The translations under genes were made by a program, and so were the position numbers. Below, piece by piece: positions 55,038 through 63,619 of a DNA stretch of 64,000 nt; position 1 is the first letter of the stretch, and every line of letters begins with the position of its first letter. The stretch is taken from positions 744,001-808,000 of the forward strand of contig NZ_AP017558.1 of NCBI RefSeq assembly GCF_002355635.1, written 5' to 3'. This stretch comes from Halopenitus persicus. GTDB taxonomy: Archaea > Halobacteriota > Halobacteria > Halobacteriales > Haloferacaceae. The notes under the pieces are model-generated. The model saw only the letters and a program-made list of their open reading frames with translations, made no database searches and was not told where the DNA came from.

Positions 55038-56584
55038 CGATGGACGACCGGATCGACGACCTCCGCGAGCGCCGGGAGCGGGCGCGGAAGGGCGGCGGAG
55101 AGGAGCGCATCGCGTCCCAACACGAGAAGGGGAAGATGACCGCCCGTGAGCGGATCGACTACTTCGTCGACGACGGGACCTTCCACGAGTTCGACCGGTT
55201 CCGCACGCACCGCAACCACTCCTTCGGGATGGAGGAGACGAAGATCCCCGGCGACGGGGTCGTGACCGGCTACGGCGACGTGAACGGCCGCAAGACGTTC
55301 GTCTTCGCTCACGACTTCACGGTCTTCGGCGGGTCGCTCGGCGAGGTGTTCGCCGAGAAGGTCTGCAAGCTGATGGACACGGCGATGGAGGTCGGCGCGC
55401 CCGTCGTCGGCCTGAACGACTCCGCCGGGGCGCGCATCCAGGAGGGCGTCGGCGCGCTCGGTGGGTTCGCGGAGATCTTCAGGCGCAACACCGAGGCGTC
55501 CGGCGTGATCCCCCAGATCTCCGGGATCATGGGTCCGTGTGCCGGGGGCGCGGTCTACTCCCCGGCGATCACCGACTTCACCGTGATGGTGAAGGACACC
55601 TCCCACATGTTCATCACCGGCCCCGACGTGATCGAGACGGTGACCGGCGAGGAGGTGACCTTCGAGGAGCTCGGCGGCGCGGTCACCCACTCCTCGCGAA
55701 CGGGCGTGGCCCACTTCGCCGAGGCGTCCGAGGAGGACGCCCTCGACCGGATCGCCCGGCTGCTGTCGTATCTCCCGCAGAACAACGTCGAGGACCCGCC
55801 GCGGGTCGACCCCTGGGACGATCCCGAGCGTGCCGACCCGGAGCTCGAGACGATCGTCCCGGACGCGCCGCGCAAGCCCTACGATATGACCGCGGTGATC
55901 GAGCGCGTCGTCGACGAGGGCTCGTTCCTCGAGGTACAGGCGAACTTCGCGAAGAATCTCGTGATCGGCTTCGCCAGGCTCGACGGCCGGTCGGTCGGGA
56001 TCGTCGCGAACAACCCGCGGGTCAACGCGGGCACGCTCGACATCGAGGCCAGCCAGAAGGGCGCGCGCTTCGTCCGGCTGTGTGACGCGTTCAACGTCCC
56101 GATCCTCACTTTCGAGGACGTCCCGGGCTTCATGCCCGGCACCGACCAGGAGCACAACGGGATCATCCGCCACGGCGCGAAGCTGCTGTATGCCTACTCG
56201 GAGGCGACCGTCCCGCTTTTGACCGTCATCACCCGCAAGGCCTACGGCGGCGCCTACTGCGTGATGGCCTCGAAACACGTCGGCGGCGACGTCAACTACG
56301 CCTGGCCGACCGCCGAGATCGCGGTGATGGGCCCGAAAGGCGCCGTGAACGTCCTCTACCGCGAGGAGCTGGCGAACGCCGAGGACCCGGAGGCGCGCCG
56401 CCAGGAGCTGATCGACGAGTACCGCGAGGAGTTCGCGAACCCCTACACCGCCGCCGACCGCGGCTACATCGACGACGTCATCGAGCCGACCGAGACCCGG
56501 GCACGGCTCGTCGACGACCTCGAGATGCTGGCGAGCAAGCGGGACGAGCTCCCCGAGAAGAAACACGGCAACCTCCCGATCTGA
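55034..56584 (+). CDS. pccB: Propionyl/acyl-CoA carboxylase carboxyltransferase subunit
   Basis: 516 residues. The carboxyltransferase domains have [19 protein letters not shown], the [14 protein letters not shown] oxyanion region, [20 protein letters not shown], and the C-terminal [17 protein letters not shown]. It transfers carboxyl from biotin to propionyl-CoA (or acetyl-CoA). The GTG at 55034 matches haloarchaeal N-termini (TMDDRI); ATG 55040 is the alternative. A small subunit gene follows four bases later. The biotin carboxylase gene is not in the window. Confidence 0.94.
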   Translation: MTMDDRIDDLRERRERARKGGGEERIASQHEKGKMTARERIDYFVDDGTFHEFDRFRTHRNHSFGMEETKIPGDGVVTGYGDVNGRKTFVFAHDFTVFGGSLGEVFAEKVCKLMDTAMEVGAPVVGLNDSAGARIQEGVGALGGFAEIFRRNTEASGVIPQISGIMGPCAGGAVYSPAITDFTVMVKDTSHMFITGPDVIETVTGEEVTFEELGGAVTHSSRTGVAHFAEASEEDALDRIARLLSYLPQNNVEDPPRVDPWDDPERADPELETIVPDAPRKPYDMTAVIERVVDEGSFLEVQANFAKNLVIGFARLDGRSVGIVANNPRVNAGTLDIEASQKGARFVRLCDAFNVPILTFEDVPGFMPGTDQEHNGIIRHGAKLLYAYSEATVPLLTVITRKAYGGAYCVMASKHVGGDVNYAWPTAEIAVMGPKGAVNVLYREELANAEDPEARRQELIDEYREEFANPYTAADRGYIDDVIEPTETRARLVDDLEMLASKRDELPEKKHGNLPI

Positions 56585-56588
56585 ACCG

Positions 56589-56927
56589 ATGAGGAACGAC
56601 ACCCCCGACCCGGTCGGCGAGCCCGGCGACGCCGGCGACGGTCCCGAGGTGAACGTTCGCGACCGGCTCTCGATCCCCGACGACGCCGAGCCCGAGGAGG
56701 CCGCCGCCATCGCTGCCGCCGTCGCGGCACACCTGCAGGACCGGGACCGTGCCCTCGCCGCTGCGGCCGCGGCCGCGGCTGCGGCGGCGAACGCGAACGA
56801 CGGCTGGGAGGGCGACCGCTGGACGTTCGCGGGCCGAACCGCCGCGCTCGGGGGTCGAACCGCCCGGGTTCCGGACGGCGCCCCCCGCGATGCCTGGACC
56901 GCCGCGGGGCGGAGCGACCGGTTCTGA
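56589..56927 (+). CDS. pccX: Small acyl-CoA carboxylase subunit, PccX-like
   Basis: 112 residues. A Pro/Glu-rich head and [21 protein letters not shown] helix, then a run of alanines, and a C-terminal [11 protein letters not shown]...[12 protein letters not shown] motif resemble the epsilon-type small subunit (PccX) that stabilises haloarchaeal propionyl-CoA carboxylase. It starts four bases after the pccB stop, so it is probably co-translated. The exact call rests on context as much as sequence. Confidence 0.72.
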   Translation: MRNDTPDPVGEPGDAGDGPEVNVRDRLSIPDDAEPEEAAAIAAAVAAHLQDRDRALAAAAAAAAAAANANDGWEGDRWTFAGRTAALGGRTARVPDGAPRDAWTAAGRSDRF

Positions 56928-57011
56928 GGCGATCAGGGTCGGCGCGGCGACGGCGTCCGTCCAGCTGGCGATGGGGTCCGTCCAGCCGGCGACGACGTCA
57001 CCCGGCGGCTG

Positions 57012-57055
57012 CCTCGCGTTTTCCGGTCGCCGCCCTCGCGTTTTCCGGTCGCCGC
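57012..57055. repeat. 22-bp tandem repeat, two copies
   Basis: CCTCGCGTTTTCCGGTCGCC plus GC occurs at 57012 and 57034, ending four bases before the stop codon of the HAD gene. A looser GTCCGTCCAGC(T/C)GGCGA duplication lies just upstream of it. Confidence 0.9.
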
Positions 57056-57059
57056 CCGG

Positions 57060-57641
57060 TCAGGCGGCGTCGTCGGCTCGCGACTCGGGCGGGTTCACGC
57101 GCGCGAACTCGACCCCGGCCCGGCGGGCGGTTCGGGCGTCACGGTCGGAATCGCCGACGAAGATCGACCGTTCGGGGTCGACGGACAGCGCCTCGATCGT
57201 CGCCCGGAGCGGTTCGGGGTCCGGCTTGTAGGTCCCGACGGTGTCACGGCCGACGACCGCGCTCACGCGGTCCGCGAGCCCGTGGGTTTCGAGGGCGATC
57301 CGGCAGGCCTCCTCGGCGTTGAGCGAGCAGACGCCGGTCCGGGTCGCCCGGTCCGCCGAGAGGACGTCGGCGGCGGCGAGCCGGCGCGACTCCCGCGCAC
57401 CCTCGTGTTCGTGGGCGGCGATGGCCGCCTCGACGGCGTCGGCGATCCCGTACTCCGGAGCCGCCTCGAGGAGATCCCAGAGGCCGTCGCTCGGGGGCTT
57501 GACCGCGTGTTCGGCGTACACCGCGAGCACGTCCTCGGCGACGGCGTTCCAGTCGACCGCCAGCCGGACCAGCGTTCCGTCGAGGTCGTAGACCACGGCG
57601 TCGTAGGCGTCGGGATCGAACCCGAGGTCGAACTCGGTCAT
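57060..57641 (-). CDS. HAD-superfamily phosphatase
   Basis: 193 residues. Motif I is VVYDLDGTLV with the nucleophile Asp19 and Asp21, motif II is the CSLNAEEACR region, motif III is GTYKPDPEPL, and motif IV is VFVGDSDRDARTARRAG-like. It is a phosphoglycolate/phosphosugar phosphatase type. In haloarchaea a HAD phosphatase degrades ribulose-1,5-bisphosphate, but nothing here ties this one to it. The start at 57641 matches the family. Confidence 0.85.
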   Translation of the reverse strand: MTEFDLGFDPDAYDAVVYDLDGTLVRLAVDWNAVAEDVLAVYAEHAVKPPSDGLWDLLEAAPEYGIADAVEAAIAAHEHEGARESRRLAAADVLSADRATRTGVCSLNAEEACRIALETHGLADRVSAVVGRDTVGTYKPDPEPLRATIEALSVDPERSIFVGDSDRDARTARRAGVEFARVNPPESRADDAA

Positions 57642-57703
57642 ACCCCAGGGTTGGGAGGCTGTCACACTGTGTGTTTCGGTCCACGAGGTGATCGACCGCC
57701 GGC

Positions 57704-58741
57704 TCAATCGTCGTCCGCGGCCTCCCACAGGGCGTACATATCGTCCCGCGGCGGATCGAGGATCGGGATGCCATCGAGCACGACCGTCCCGACGTCTGCG
57801 TCGGCCGGTCCGTCGGACGCGTCGCCGACGTCACCCGCATCGTCCCCCTGGGGAGCCACCACCTCGCCGATCGCGGCGGCCTCGACGCCGAGCGCCTCGA
57901 CGGCCGAGACGGCCGCCGCGACCTGGTCCGCCGGAACGGCAGCCAAGAGCGCGCCGGAGCCGAAGGTTCGAAGCGGGTCGACGCCCATCGCCGTACAGCA
58001 CGTCCGCGTTTCCGGGCGGATCGGGACGTCCTCGCGGGCGATCTCGACGCGAACGCCGGCGGCGCTCGCCATCTCGTGGACGGCGGTGAGCAGGCCGCCC
58101 TCGGTCGGGTCGTGCATCGCGGTGGCGAGATCCCGGACGGCGGCCGCCTCGGGGACGACGCTGACGTCGTCGAAGAACCCGCGCGCGGCCTCGAGCGTCC
58201 CGGCCTCGACGCCGGCGTCTCGACACTCCTCGGCGAAGTCGCTCGCGAGGATCGCGGTCGCCTCGATGCCGGCCCCCTTCGTCAACACGAGCCGGTCGCC
58301 GGGCGTGGCGCCGCCGGACGGGAGGAACCGGTCCGTGGTCCCCATCGCCGTCATCGAGAGGAGCGGGCGGTCGAGCGCGGGCAGGTATTCGGTGTGGCCG
58401 CCGACGATCGCGACGCCGAGGTCGCTCGCCGTCGCGTCGAGTTGGTCGGCGAGCGTCCGGCGCGTGCCGGGGTCCTCGTCGGGCAGGAAGACGGTGCTCG
58501 TCACCCATCGCGGGTCGGCCCCGCTGACCGCGACGTCGTTGCACGCGACGTGGATCCCCAGCTGGCCGGCGCGCTCGGCCGCCAGCGATATCGGGTCGGC
58601 GCTGACCACGAGCGTCCGGTCGCCCAGGTCGATCGCGGCCGCGTCCTCGCCGTAGGCGGCGCCCTGGATCACGGTCGGGTCGTCCGCGCCGACCGCGCCG
58701 AGGAAGTCCGCGAGCCCCGCCGGGTCGAGCTTCCCCGTCAT
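57704..58741 (-). CDS. AIR-synthase-family protein (HypE/PurM-like fold)
   Basis: 345 residues. The ATP-binding N-terminal half has GAAYGEDAAAIDL and GIHVACNDVAVSGADPRW; the C-terminal half has LATAMHDPTEGGLLTAVHEM and FGSGALLAAVP. It is related to HypE, SelD and ThiL-type synthetases, but the HypE cysteine tail is absent. The substrate is unknown. The start overlaps the AlaX stop by four bases, so the two are probably co-translated. Confidence 0.85.
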   Translation of the reverse strand: MTGKLDPAGLADFLGAVGADDPTVIQGAAYGEDAAAIDLGDRTLVVSADPISLAAERAGQLGIHVACNDVAVSGADPRWVTSTVFLPDEDPGTRRTLADQLDATASDLGVAIVGGHTEYLPALDRPLLSMTAMGTTDRFLPSGGATPGDRLVLTKGAGIEATAILASDFAEECRDAGVEAGTLEAARGFFDDVSVVPEAAAVRDLATAMHDPTEGGLLTAVHEMASAAGVRVEIAREDVPIRPETRTCCTAMGVDPLRTFGSGALLAAVPADQVAAAVSAVEALGVEAAAIGEVVAPQGDDAGDVGDASDGPADADVGTVVLDGIPILDPPRDDMYALWEAADDD

Positions 58742-60051
58742 CGCTCGGCGTCCGGGGCGACGAGGGCGGCGGCCTCCGACCGGAGGAACTCGGCGACCGC
58801 CGCGGGCTCGCCGTCGATCCCGCCGCCCTGAGCGAACGTCGAGCTCCCGCCGCCTCCGCCCCCGAACTCGTCGGTGACCGCGTCGACGATCTCCCCGGCG
58901 CCGAGCGCCGCCTCGCCGGTCGTCGCGACGACCACGAACGGCGCGCCGTCCGCACCGACGACGGCCACCACGTCGGGGGCGTCGGGAGCCGCGCCGACCG
59001 CGTCCTCGACCGGCTCCTGGAGGTCGTTCGGACCGACCCCGGCGAGCGGATCGTCGTCGGCCGGACCGTCGCCACCCGGCTGGTCGCCGCCGATCGTGCC
59101 GACGGCCCAGGTCGCGGTGGCCGCGTCGCGGTCGGTGGCGGGCGTCTCGACCGTCTCGAGGTCGGCGATCCGGGCCGACAGGAGCGCGGCTCGCAGCGAC
59201 GCCACCTCCGCGGACAGCTCATCTGCCTCCTCGCGAAGTCGACTGACGGCGTCGGGAAGGTCCGCCACGCTCGCGTCCGCCGCGCGGCTCGCCGCCCGCG
59301 CGGCCCGGTGGACGGTGGCCCGGTGCTCGATCCCGGTCGGGCCGACGGCGAACTCGACGCGCGTCCGGCCCTCGCCGGGGTTCGACCGGTCGACGACCTC
59401 GATCGGGCCGATCTCGCGCGTGTTCGAGACGTGGGTGCCGCCGCAGGCGGCGGTGTCCCACCCCTCGATCGTCACGACGCGGACCGACTCCGGCCGGTCC
59501 GCCATCGCGCCCTCCTCGGTCCGCTCGTTGAACGCGATGTCCGGGAGCGACCGGGCCTCCGCGGCGGGCATCGTCTCCCAGGAAACCGACAGCGCGTCCC
59601 AGACGGCGCGGTTCGAGAGGCGTTCGAGTTCGATCAGGTCGTCCTCGCCGATCGGATCGTCGGTCGTGAGGTCGACGCGGACCGTCTCGGTCCCGATGTC
59701 GAAGCCGGCGTATCCGAGCCCGTCGAAACAGCGCCGCGCGGCGCCGTAGAGCACGTGCGAGGCGGTGTGGGCCCGCATACAGTAGGTCCGGAAGGCGGGG
59801 TCGATCGCACACGCGACCGTGTCGCCGGCCGCGACCGTCGGCGTCTCGGCGAGATGATGCACCACGTCGCCCTCGACCGTCTCGACGTGGGCCACGTCGA
59901 CGCCGGCGATCGTTCCCCGATCGGCGGGCTGGCCACCAGATTCGGGGTAGAAGTACGTCTCCGCGAGGGTGATCGAGTCACCGTCGACGCGTTCGACGGT
60001 CGTCTCGAAGGTCCGCACGTCGGGGGTTGCCGGTGCACGCGAGGCAGTCAT
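58738..60051 (-). CDS. alaX: Alanyl-tRNA editing protein AlaX with DHHA1 domain
   Basis: 437 residues. Zinc/editing-site motifs are the HxxxH at His95-His99 (RAHTASHVLYG) and CGGTHV (Cys203, His207). A coiled coil at about 265-305 and a DHHA1-type C-terminal domain with FGGGGGGSSTFAQGGG follow. It hydrolyses mischarged Ser- or Gly-tRNA(Ala). The C-terminal domain contains a low-complexity linker of Gly/Asp/Pro. The start at 60051 follows a TATA-like CTTTTTTGG by about 25 nt. Confidence 0.93.
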   Translation of the reverse strand: MTASRAPATPDVRTFETTVERVDGDSITLAETYFYPESGGQPADRGTIAGVDVAHVETVEGDVVHHLAETPTVAAGDTVACAIDPAFRTYCMRAHTASHVLYGAARRCFDGLGYAGFDIGTETVRVDLTTDDPIGEDDLIELERLSNRAVWDALSVSWETMPAAEARSLPDIAFNERTEEGAMADRPESVRVVTIEGWDTAACGGTHVSNTREIGPIEVVDRSNPGEGRTRVEFAVGPTGIEHRATVHRAARAASRAADASVADLPDAVSRLREEADELSAEVASLRAALLSARIADLETVETPATDRDAATATWAVGTIGGDQPGGDGPADDDPLAGVGPNDLQEPVEDAVGAAPDAPDVVAVVGADGAPFVVVATTGEAALGAGEIVDAVTDEFGGGGGGSSTFAQGGGIDGEPAAVAEFLRSEAAALVAPDAER

Positions 60052-60142
60052 ACACTCCGGTCGGCGGCGGTGACCCAAAAAAGTGCGCGCTTCGGCGGGG
60101 TCGCTCGGCCGACGGAACGTCAGTCAGTCGCCGGGCGGATCC

Positions 60143-60343
60143 TCAATCGGCCAGCTCGAAGGCGACCTCGACCTCGGCCTGGTACTCCCGCTCGGGTGCG
60201 TTCTTCACCTCGACGCCGAACTCCTGAACCTCGGCCCAGTAGACGTTCTGGAGGGTGTCCTCGGCGCGGTCGATCGCGTTGTCCGCCGCGTCGTCGAAGC
60301 TCTCAGTGCTCGTCCCGATCAGGGAGATCTTCTTATATACCAT
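60143..60343 (-). CDS. Dodecin family flavin-binding protein
   Basis: 66 residues, the normal size. [23 protein letters not shown] and [21 protein letters not shown] are the dodecin fold with Trp36, the residue that stacks on flavin ([10 protein letters not shown]). Dodecamers store riboflavin or FMN in haloarchaea. A clear TATA box on the minus strand at 60367-60377 lies about 28 nt upstream of the ATG. Confidence 0.95.
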   Translation of the reverse strand: MVYKKISLIGTSTESFDDAADNAIDRAEDTLQNVYWAEVQEFGVEVKNAPEREYQAEVEVAFELAD

Positions 60344-60366
60344 ACCACGGGATAGCGCGCCCGTCC

Positions 60367-60377
60367 GTATAAAAGTA
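60367..60377 (-). promoter_or_regulatory. TATA box of the dodecin gene
   Basis: The minus strand reads TACTTTTATAC, centred about 28 nt before the ATG at 60343; a leaderless mRNA is likely. Confidence 0.55.
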
Positions 60378-60447
60378 CCCCGCGGTCCGATCGTCGCCTC
60401 GGGGGCTGCCGGGACGCTCTCGGAAGGGAGACGGGGCGGCCTTCGAC

Positions 60448-60786
60448 TCAGGGGCTGCCGGGCCGTCCCTGCATCACGTCGAACTCACCGTCGTCATCGA
60501 CGCCGATGACCGCCCAGTCGAACGGCGGCTTCAGCCGAAGGAGGTGCTCACGGAGGTCAGTCGCCGCCCGCCGCCACGTCACGAAACACCGCAGCCGCGG
60601 CGTCTCCCCGCCGTCCGCCAGATACGGCTCCGGATCGGTGGCGTCGTCGGCACACACCGGCGTGACGAGCACGCGTCGCCACTTCCGCTCGGCGACGAAT
60701 TCGGACCCGCCGTCGTCGACGGTGTATCCTAGTTCACGGAAAACGGCTCTGGCCTCCGTCGTCGGTGGCATACTCACAGGGGCCAT
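60448..60786 (-). CDS. Conserved haloarchaeal protein (DUF7116-like)
   Basis: 112 residues, a small alpha-beta protein: [31 protein letters not shown], and [19 protein letters not shown]. It resembles a haloarchaeal family I recall as DUF7116; the number is from memory. The ATG at 60786 fits homologous N-termini and a TATA-like AAAGTTTATC about 28 nt upstream. Function unknown. Confidence 0.65.
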   Translation of the reverse strand: MAPVSMPPTTEARAVFRELGYTVDDGGSEFVAERKWRRVLVTPVCADDATDPEPYLADGGETPRLRCFVTWRRAATDLREHLLRLKPPFDWAVIGVDDDGEFDVMQGRPGSP

Positions 60787-60873
60787 CTACGGTTCCGTTC
60801 GGTCTCCTGTGTGATAAACTTTCTCACGATTCTCGCTCGGCGGATCGTTGCCGTGCTCACTCCACGAATCGTC

Positions 60874-60937
60874 GCCGTGCCGGACCGCCGCCGTGCCGGA
60901 CCGTCGCCGTGCCGGACCGTCGCCGTGCCGGACCGCC
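60874..60937. repeat. 16-bp tandem repeat, four copies
   Basis: GCCGTGCCGGACCGYC starts at 60874, 60890, 60906 and 60922. It lies in the promoter region of the GT2 gene, ending 38 bases before its ATG. Confidence 0.93.
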
Positions 60938-60975
60938 GATGGGTTCTTGAGGCGGCTCCGACAGCATTCGACACG

Positions 60976-61647
60976 ATGTCGACCTCGAGCAGCGAGGGTC
61001 CGACCGTCAGCTACGTGATCCCCACCGACGAGGAGGCGGACTACCTCGACGCGACCCTCGAGCGCATCCGCCTGCAGTCCACCGCGGAACCGATCGAGGT
61101 GATCGTCGCGGACGCGGACAGCTCGGACGGGACGCGGTCGATCGCCCGCGACCACGGCGTCCGGCTCCTCACGGGCGCCACGGACGGGATCTGGGAGGGT
61201 CGCAACCGGGGCGGCGCCGTCGCCGAGGGGGACTGGATCGCGTTCGTCGACGCCGACACGCTGGTCGCACCGAATCACTGTGACCGGCTCCTCGCGTACG
61301 CCCGCGAGCACGACCTCGATGCCGCGAGCTCGCGCTGTCGGGTCCCGGGACTGCGCGCGACGTGTATGGAGGCGGTCATCAACCACGTCTTCCCGCGGCT
61401 GCGCAGGCCGATCCTGCCGGGATTCAACGTTCTGATCCGACGCGACGTCTTCACGGCAACCGGGGGATTCCCGGCGGTCCCGAACGAGGACACCGCCTAC
61501 AGCCGACGGCTCGGTCGGACCCACCGGACGGGATACTGTCCCGACGTCCTCGTCGAGACCTCCCCGCGCCGGATCGAGCGCGACGGGCTCACCGGGACCG
61601 CGATCCATTACCTCCGGCTCGACCGCGAGCGGCTCCGGTCGGCGTGA
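60976..61647 (+). CDS. Glycosyltransferase family 2
   Basis: 223 residues, GT-A fold. VSYVIPTDEEADYLDATL is the nucleotide-sugar start, VDADTLVAPNH carries the DxD-like metal motif, and PGFNVLIRRDVFTATGGFP plus EDTAYSRRLG are the catalytic and acceptor regions. It probably adds a sugar to a lipid or surface glycan. The start at 60976 avoids an upstream open frame that reads through a tandem repeat. Confidence 0.87.
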   Translation: MSTSSSEGPTVSYVIPTDEEADYLDATLERIRLQSTAEPIEVIVADADSSDGTRSIARDHGVRLLTGATDGIWEGRNRGGAVAEGDWIAFVDADTLVAPNHCDRLLAYAREHDLDAASSRCRVPGLRATCMEAVINHVFPRLRRPILPGFNVLIRRDVFTATGGFPAVPNEDTAYSRRLGRTHRTGYCPDVLVETSPRRIERDGLTGTAIHYLRLDRERLRSA

Positions 61648-61668
61648 CGCGGTGAGGTGCCCGCCGAT

Positions 61669-61728
61669 CCACCGTCCGGGGAGTCACCGGTCGGAGCCCC
61701 ACCGTCCGGGGAGTCACCGGTCGGCGAT
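61669..61728. repeat. 30-bp direct duplication at the SAMP1 gene end
   Basis: CCACCGTCCGGGGAGTCACC and the following ten bases occur at 61669 and again at 61699. The SAMP1 stop (61714-61716, minus strand) lies in the second copy. Confidence 0.85.
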
Positions 61729-62004
61729 CCGCGACCCGCCGCTGACCGGCGGGAACAGCGCGAGTTCGTCGTCCGCCTCCAGCTCGGTTGCGAGCCCGTT
61801 CTGGTGGATGACGTTCTGGCCGTTCCGCAGCAGGTTGATGTGGTCGGCGAGCTCGCCGTCCTCGAGCACCCGGTCGCGGAGGTCCGGGCGGTCCTCGAGC
61901 AGGGCGTCAAGGGCGGCACCGACCGTGTCGCCGGGATCGGCCGCGACGGTCACGGTCCGGTCGCCGGCGAGCTCCGCGAGGTCAGCGAACAGCTTCCACT
62001 CCAT
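61714..62004 (-). CDS. samp1: SAMP1-like ubiquitin-fold small modifier, diglycine not terminal
   Basis: 96 residues. EWKLFADLAELAGDRTVTV and the ADHINLLRNGQNV region match archaeal SAMP1/MoaD-type beta-grasp modifiers, and LALFPPVSGG is the canonical end. Here the Gly-Gly is followed by SRIADR before the stop. Haloferax SAMP1 ends exactly at GG, which is needed for adenylation and conjugation. The extra six residues would need to be removed, or the protein is inactive as a modifier. The stop lies within a duplicated segment. Confidence 0.85.
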   Translation of the reverse strand: MEWKLFADLAELAGDRTVTVAADPGDTVGAALDALLEDRPDLRDRVLEDGELADHINLLRNGQNVIHQNGLATELEADDELALFPPVSGGSRIADR

Positions 62005-62034
62005 ATCGAATCACCGACCGCCGGGAGTATGAGG

Positions 62035-62099
62035 GTTGCGTCCCGCCAAGACGTTGCGTCCCGCCGAGACGTTGCGTCCCGCCGAGACGTCGCGTCCCG
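62035..62099. repeat. 18-bp tandem repeat, three copies and a partial
   Basis: GTTGCGTCCCGCCRAGAC starts at 62035, 62053 and 62071, with a partial copy from 62089. It sits 31 bases upstream of the SAMP1 start, between it and the TrkA-C gene, and so overlaps the likely SAMP1 promoter. Confidence 0.92.
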
Positions 62100-62125
62100 T
62101 ACGGCCGCCGCGTCCCGCGACCGGA

Positions 62126-63619
62126 CTATTCGGGTCGCCGATCGCCGGGCGTCTCACCGTCGTCGGCAGCTTCGGTACCTCGGTCAGCGCCGTCGGAGCC
62201 ACCGCCGTCGGAACCACCGTCGTCCTCCCCGACGTCGGTCTCGTCTCCCGAGCCGCCTGTCGTCCCCAGCGCGTCAGTTCCCGTGTCGAGCGCGTCAGTT
62301 CCCGTGTCGAGCGCGTCCGTCCACGTCCCGGCCGCGTCCGTTTCCGGTCCGCTCTCGCCGGGCGCCGATTCGTCCGCGTCGGCGCGCACCGCCGGCGTGG
62401 TGGCTGCCGTCTCGAACCGGCGGATCGCGTCGAGACGCCCGACGAGGTAGACGGCGTCGCCGGGGTCGAAGGCGTCGCTTCTGGGCGGGAGCGCCCGAAC
62501 TGACCCCTCGGCGGGCCGGATCGCGGCGACGACGGCCGAGACGTCGGCGACGGCGGTGCCGACCAGCTCGCTGCCCTCGGCGACGGTGACGACGCTCATC
62601 GTCTCGTCGGCGCTCCGCAGCAGGCTCGCGAACTCGCGGTCGGCCTGCGGCTGGGCGGGGAGGGTCACCAGGCGATACGTCGTCGCGTCGTCGAGCCGCT
62701 CGGCGTCCGTGGCGTCGAGCGCGAGCGTCGCCACGTCGCCGGCCGTCGCGCGGAGCTCGGCCGTCGCGACTCGCTCGGGAGTCTCGCCGCCGCGCCACAC
62801 CTGCACGACGTCGCCGGGCGTCGCGGTATGCGCCGGATCGGCGGTGATCGCCACCGCGGCGGTGCCCGGCGCGAGCGTCGGCCCGAGGCCGGCCGCCCGG
62901 GTGCCGACGGCGAAGTACTCGATCTCGCCGCGCTCGTCGACGTCGACGTCGACGTACGTGATCCCGAAATCCTCCTTCACGCGGGCGACGAGCCGGGTCC
63001 GAAGCTCCTCGACGGTCAGCCGCCGGGGGAACAGCAGCGTCTTCTCCGCCATCTCGGCCTTCCGATCCGGCGAGACCGCCTCGTAGGACTCCATGTCCTC
63101 GATCTCCTCGACCGGCGGGAGCGTGACCGGCGTTACGCGACCGACCGTCCGCACGACGGCGCCGACTTCCCCCTCGAGCCGCTTGCCCCCCGCCATCGAG
63201 AAGACGTTCCGGGCGACGGTGTCGCCGACGCGGAGGCCCGCCGGAGAGACCGCCGCCGCGACGCCGACGGCGACGACGTTGAACAGGACGGCGTCGAGCC
63301 GCAGGAGTTCGAACTCCCCGCCGCCGATCACCCCGCCAAGCGAGGTCGTGTTGAGGTATAACACGACAACCGCGACGCCGAACAGGACCGCGACGCCCTC
63401 CGGAGCTCGCTGGCGGAAGTACCACCGGTAGAGGGCGGCGATCGACCCGGTTATCAGTAGCGCCAGCGACGCGAACAGCACGAGGGTCGCCGCCGCCCGC
63501 AGGGGCTCGCTGAAGGTGACCACCGTGGCGAGCGGGACGGCGTCGGTCGCGGCGGAGAGACCCGCCTCGAGGGCCGGGACGCCGGGTTCGCCGACTCCGA
63601 TCACGCCGGGTCCGGTCAC
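62126..63619 (-). CDS. Membrane protein with TrkA-C (RCK_C) domains
   Basis: 497 residues. Three hydrophobic segments lie within the first ~150 residues, then a cytoplasmic region including RCK_C/TrkA-C-type domains (e.g. FDPGDAVYLVGRLDAIRRFE at about 390-410). It lacks a K+ filter. The last ~90 residues are acidic and include DALDTGT repeated from a 21-bp DNA duplication (62271 and 62292). It overlaps the upstream TrkA-C gene by four bases, a common haloarchaeal pair linked to K+ or anion transport regulation. The GTG at 63619 is the start. Confidence 0.78.
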   Translation of the reverse strand: MTGPGVIGVGEPGVPALEAGLSAATDAVPLATVVTFSEPLRAAATLVLFASLALLITGSIAALYRWYFRQRAPEGVAVLFGVAVVVLYLNTTSLGGVIGGGEFELLRLDAVLFNVVAVGVAAAVSPAGLRVGDTVARNVFSMAGGKRLEGEVGAVVRTVGRVTPVTLPPVEEIEDMESYEAVSPDRKAEMAEKTLLFPRRLTVEELRTRLVARVKEDFGITYVDVDVDERGEIEYFAVGTRAAGLGPTLAPGTAAVAITADPAHTATPGDVVQVWRGGETPERVATAELRATAGDVATLALDATDAERLDDATTYRLVTLPAQPQADREFASLLRSADETMSVVTVAEGSELVGTAVADVSAVVAAIRPAEGSVRALPPRSDAFDPGDAVYLVGRLDAIRRFETAATTPAVRADADESAPGESGPETDAAGTWTDALDTGTDALDTGTDALGTTGGSGDETDVGEDDGGSDGGGSDGADRGTEAADDGETPGDRRPE

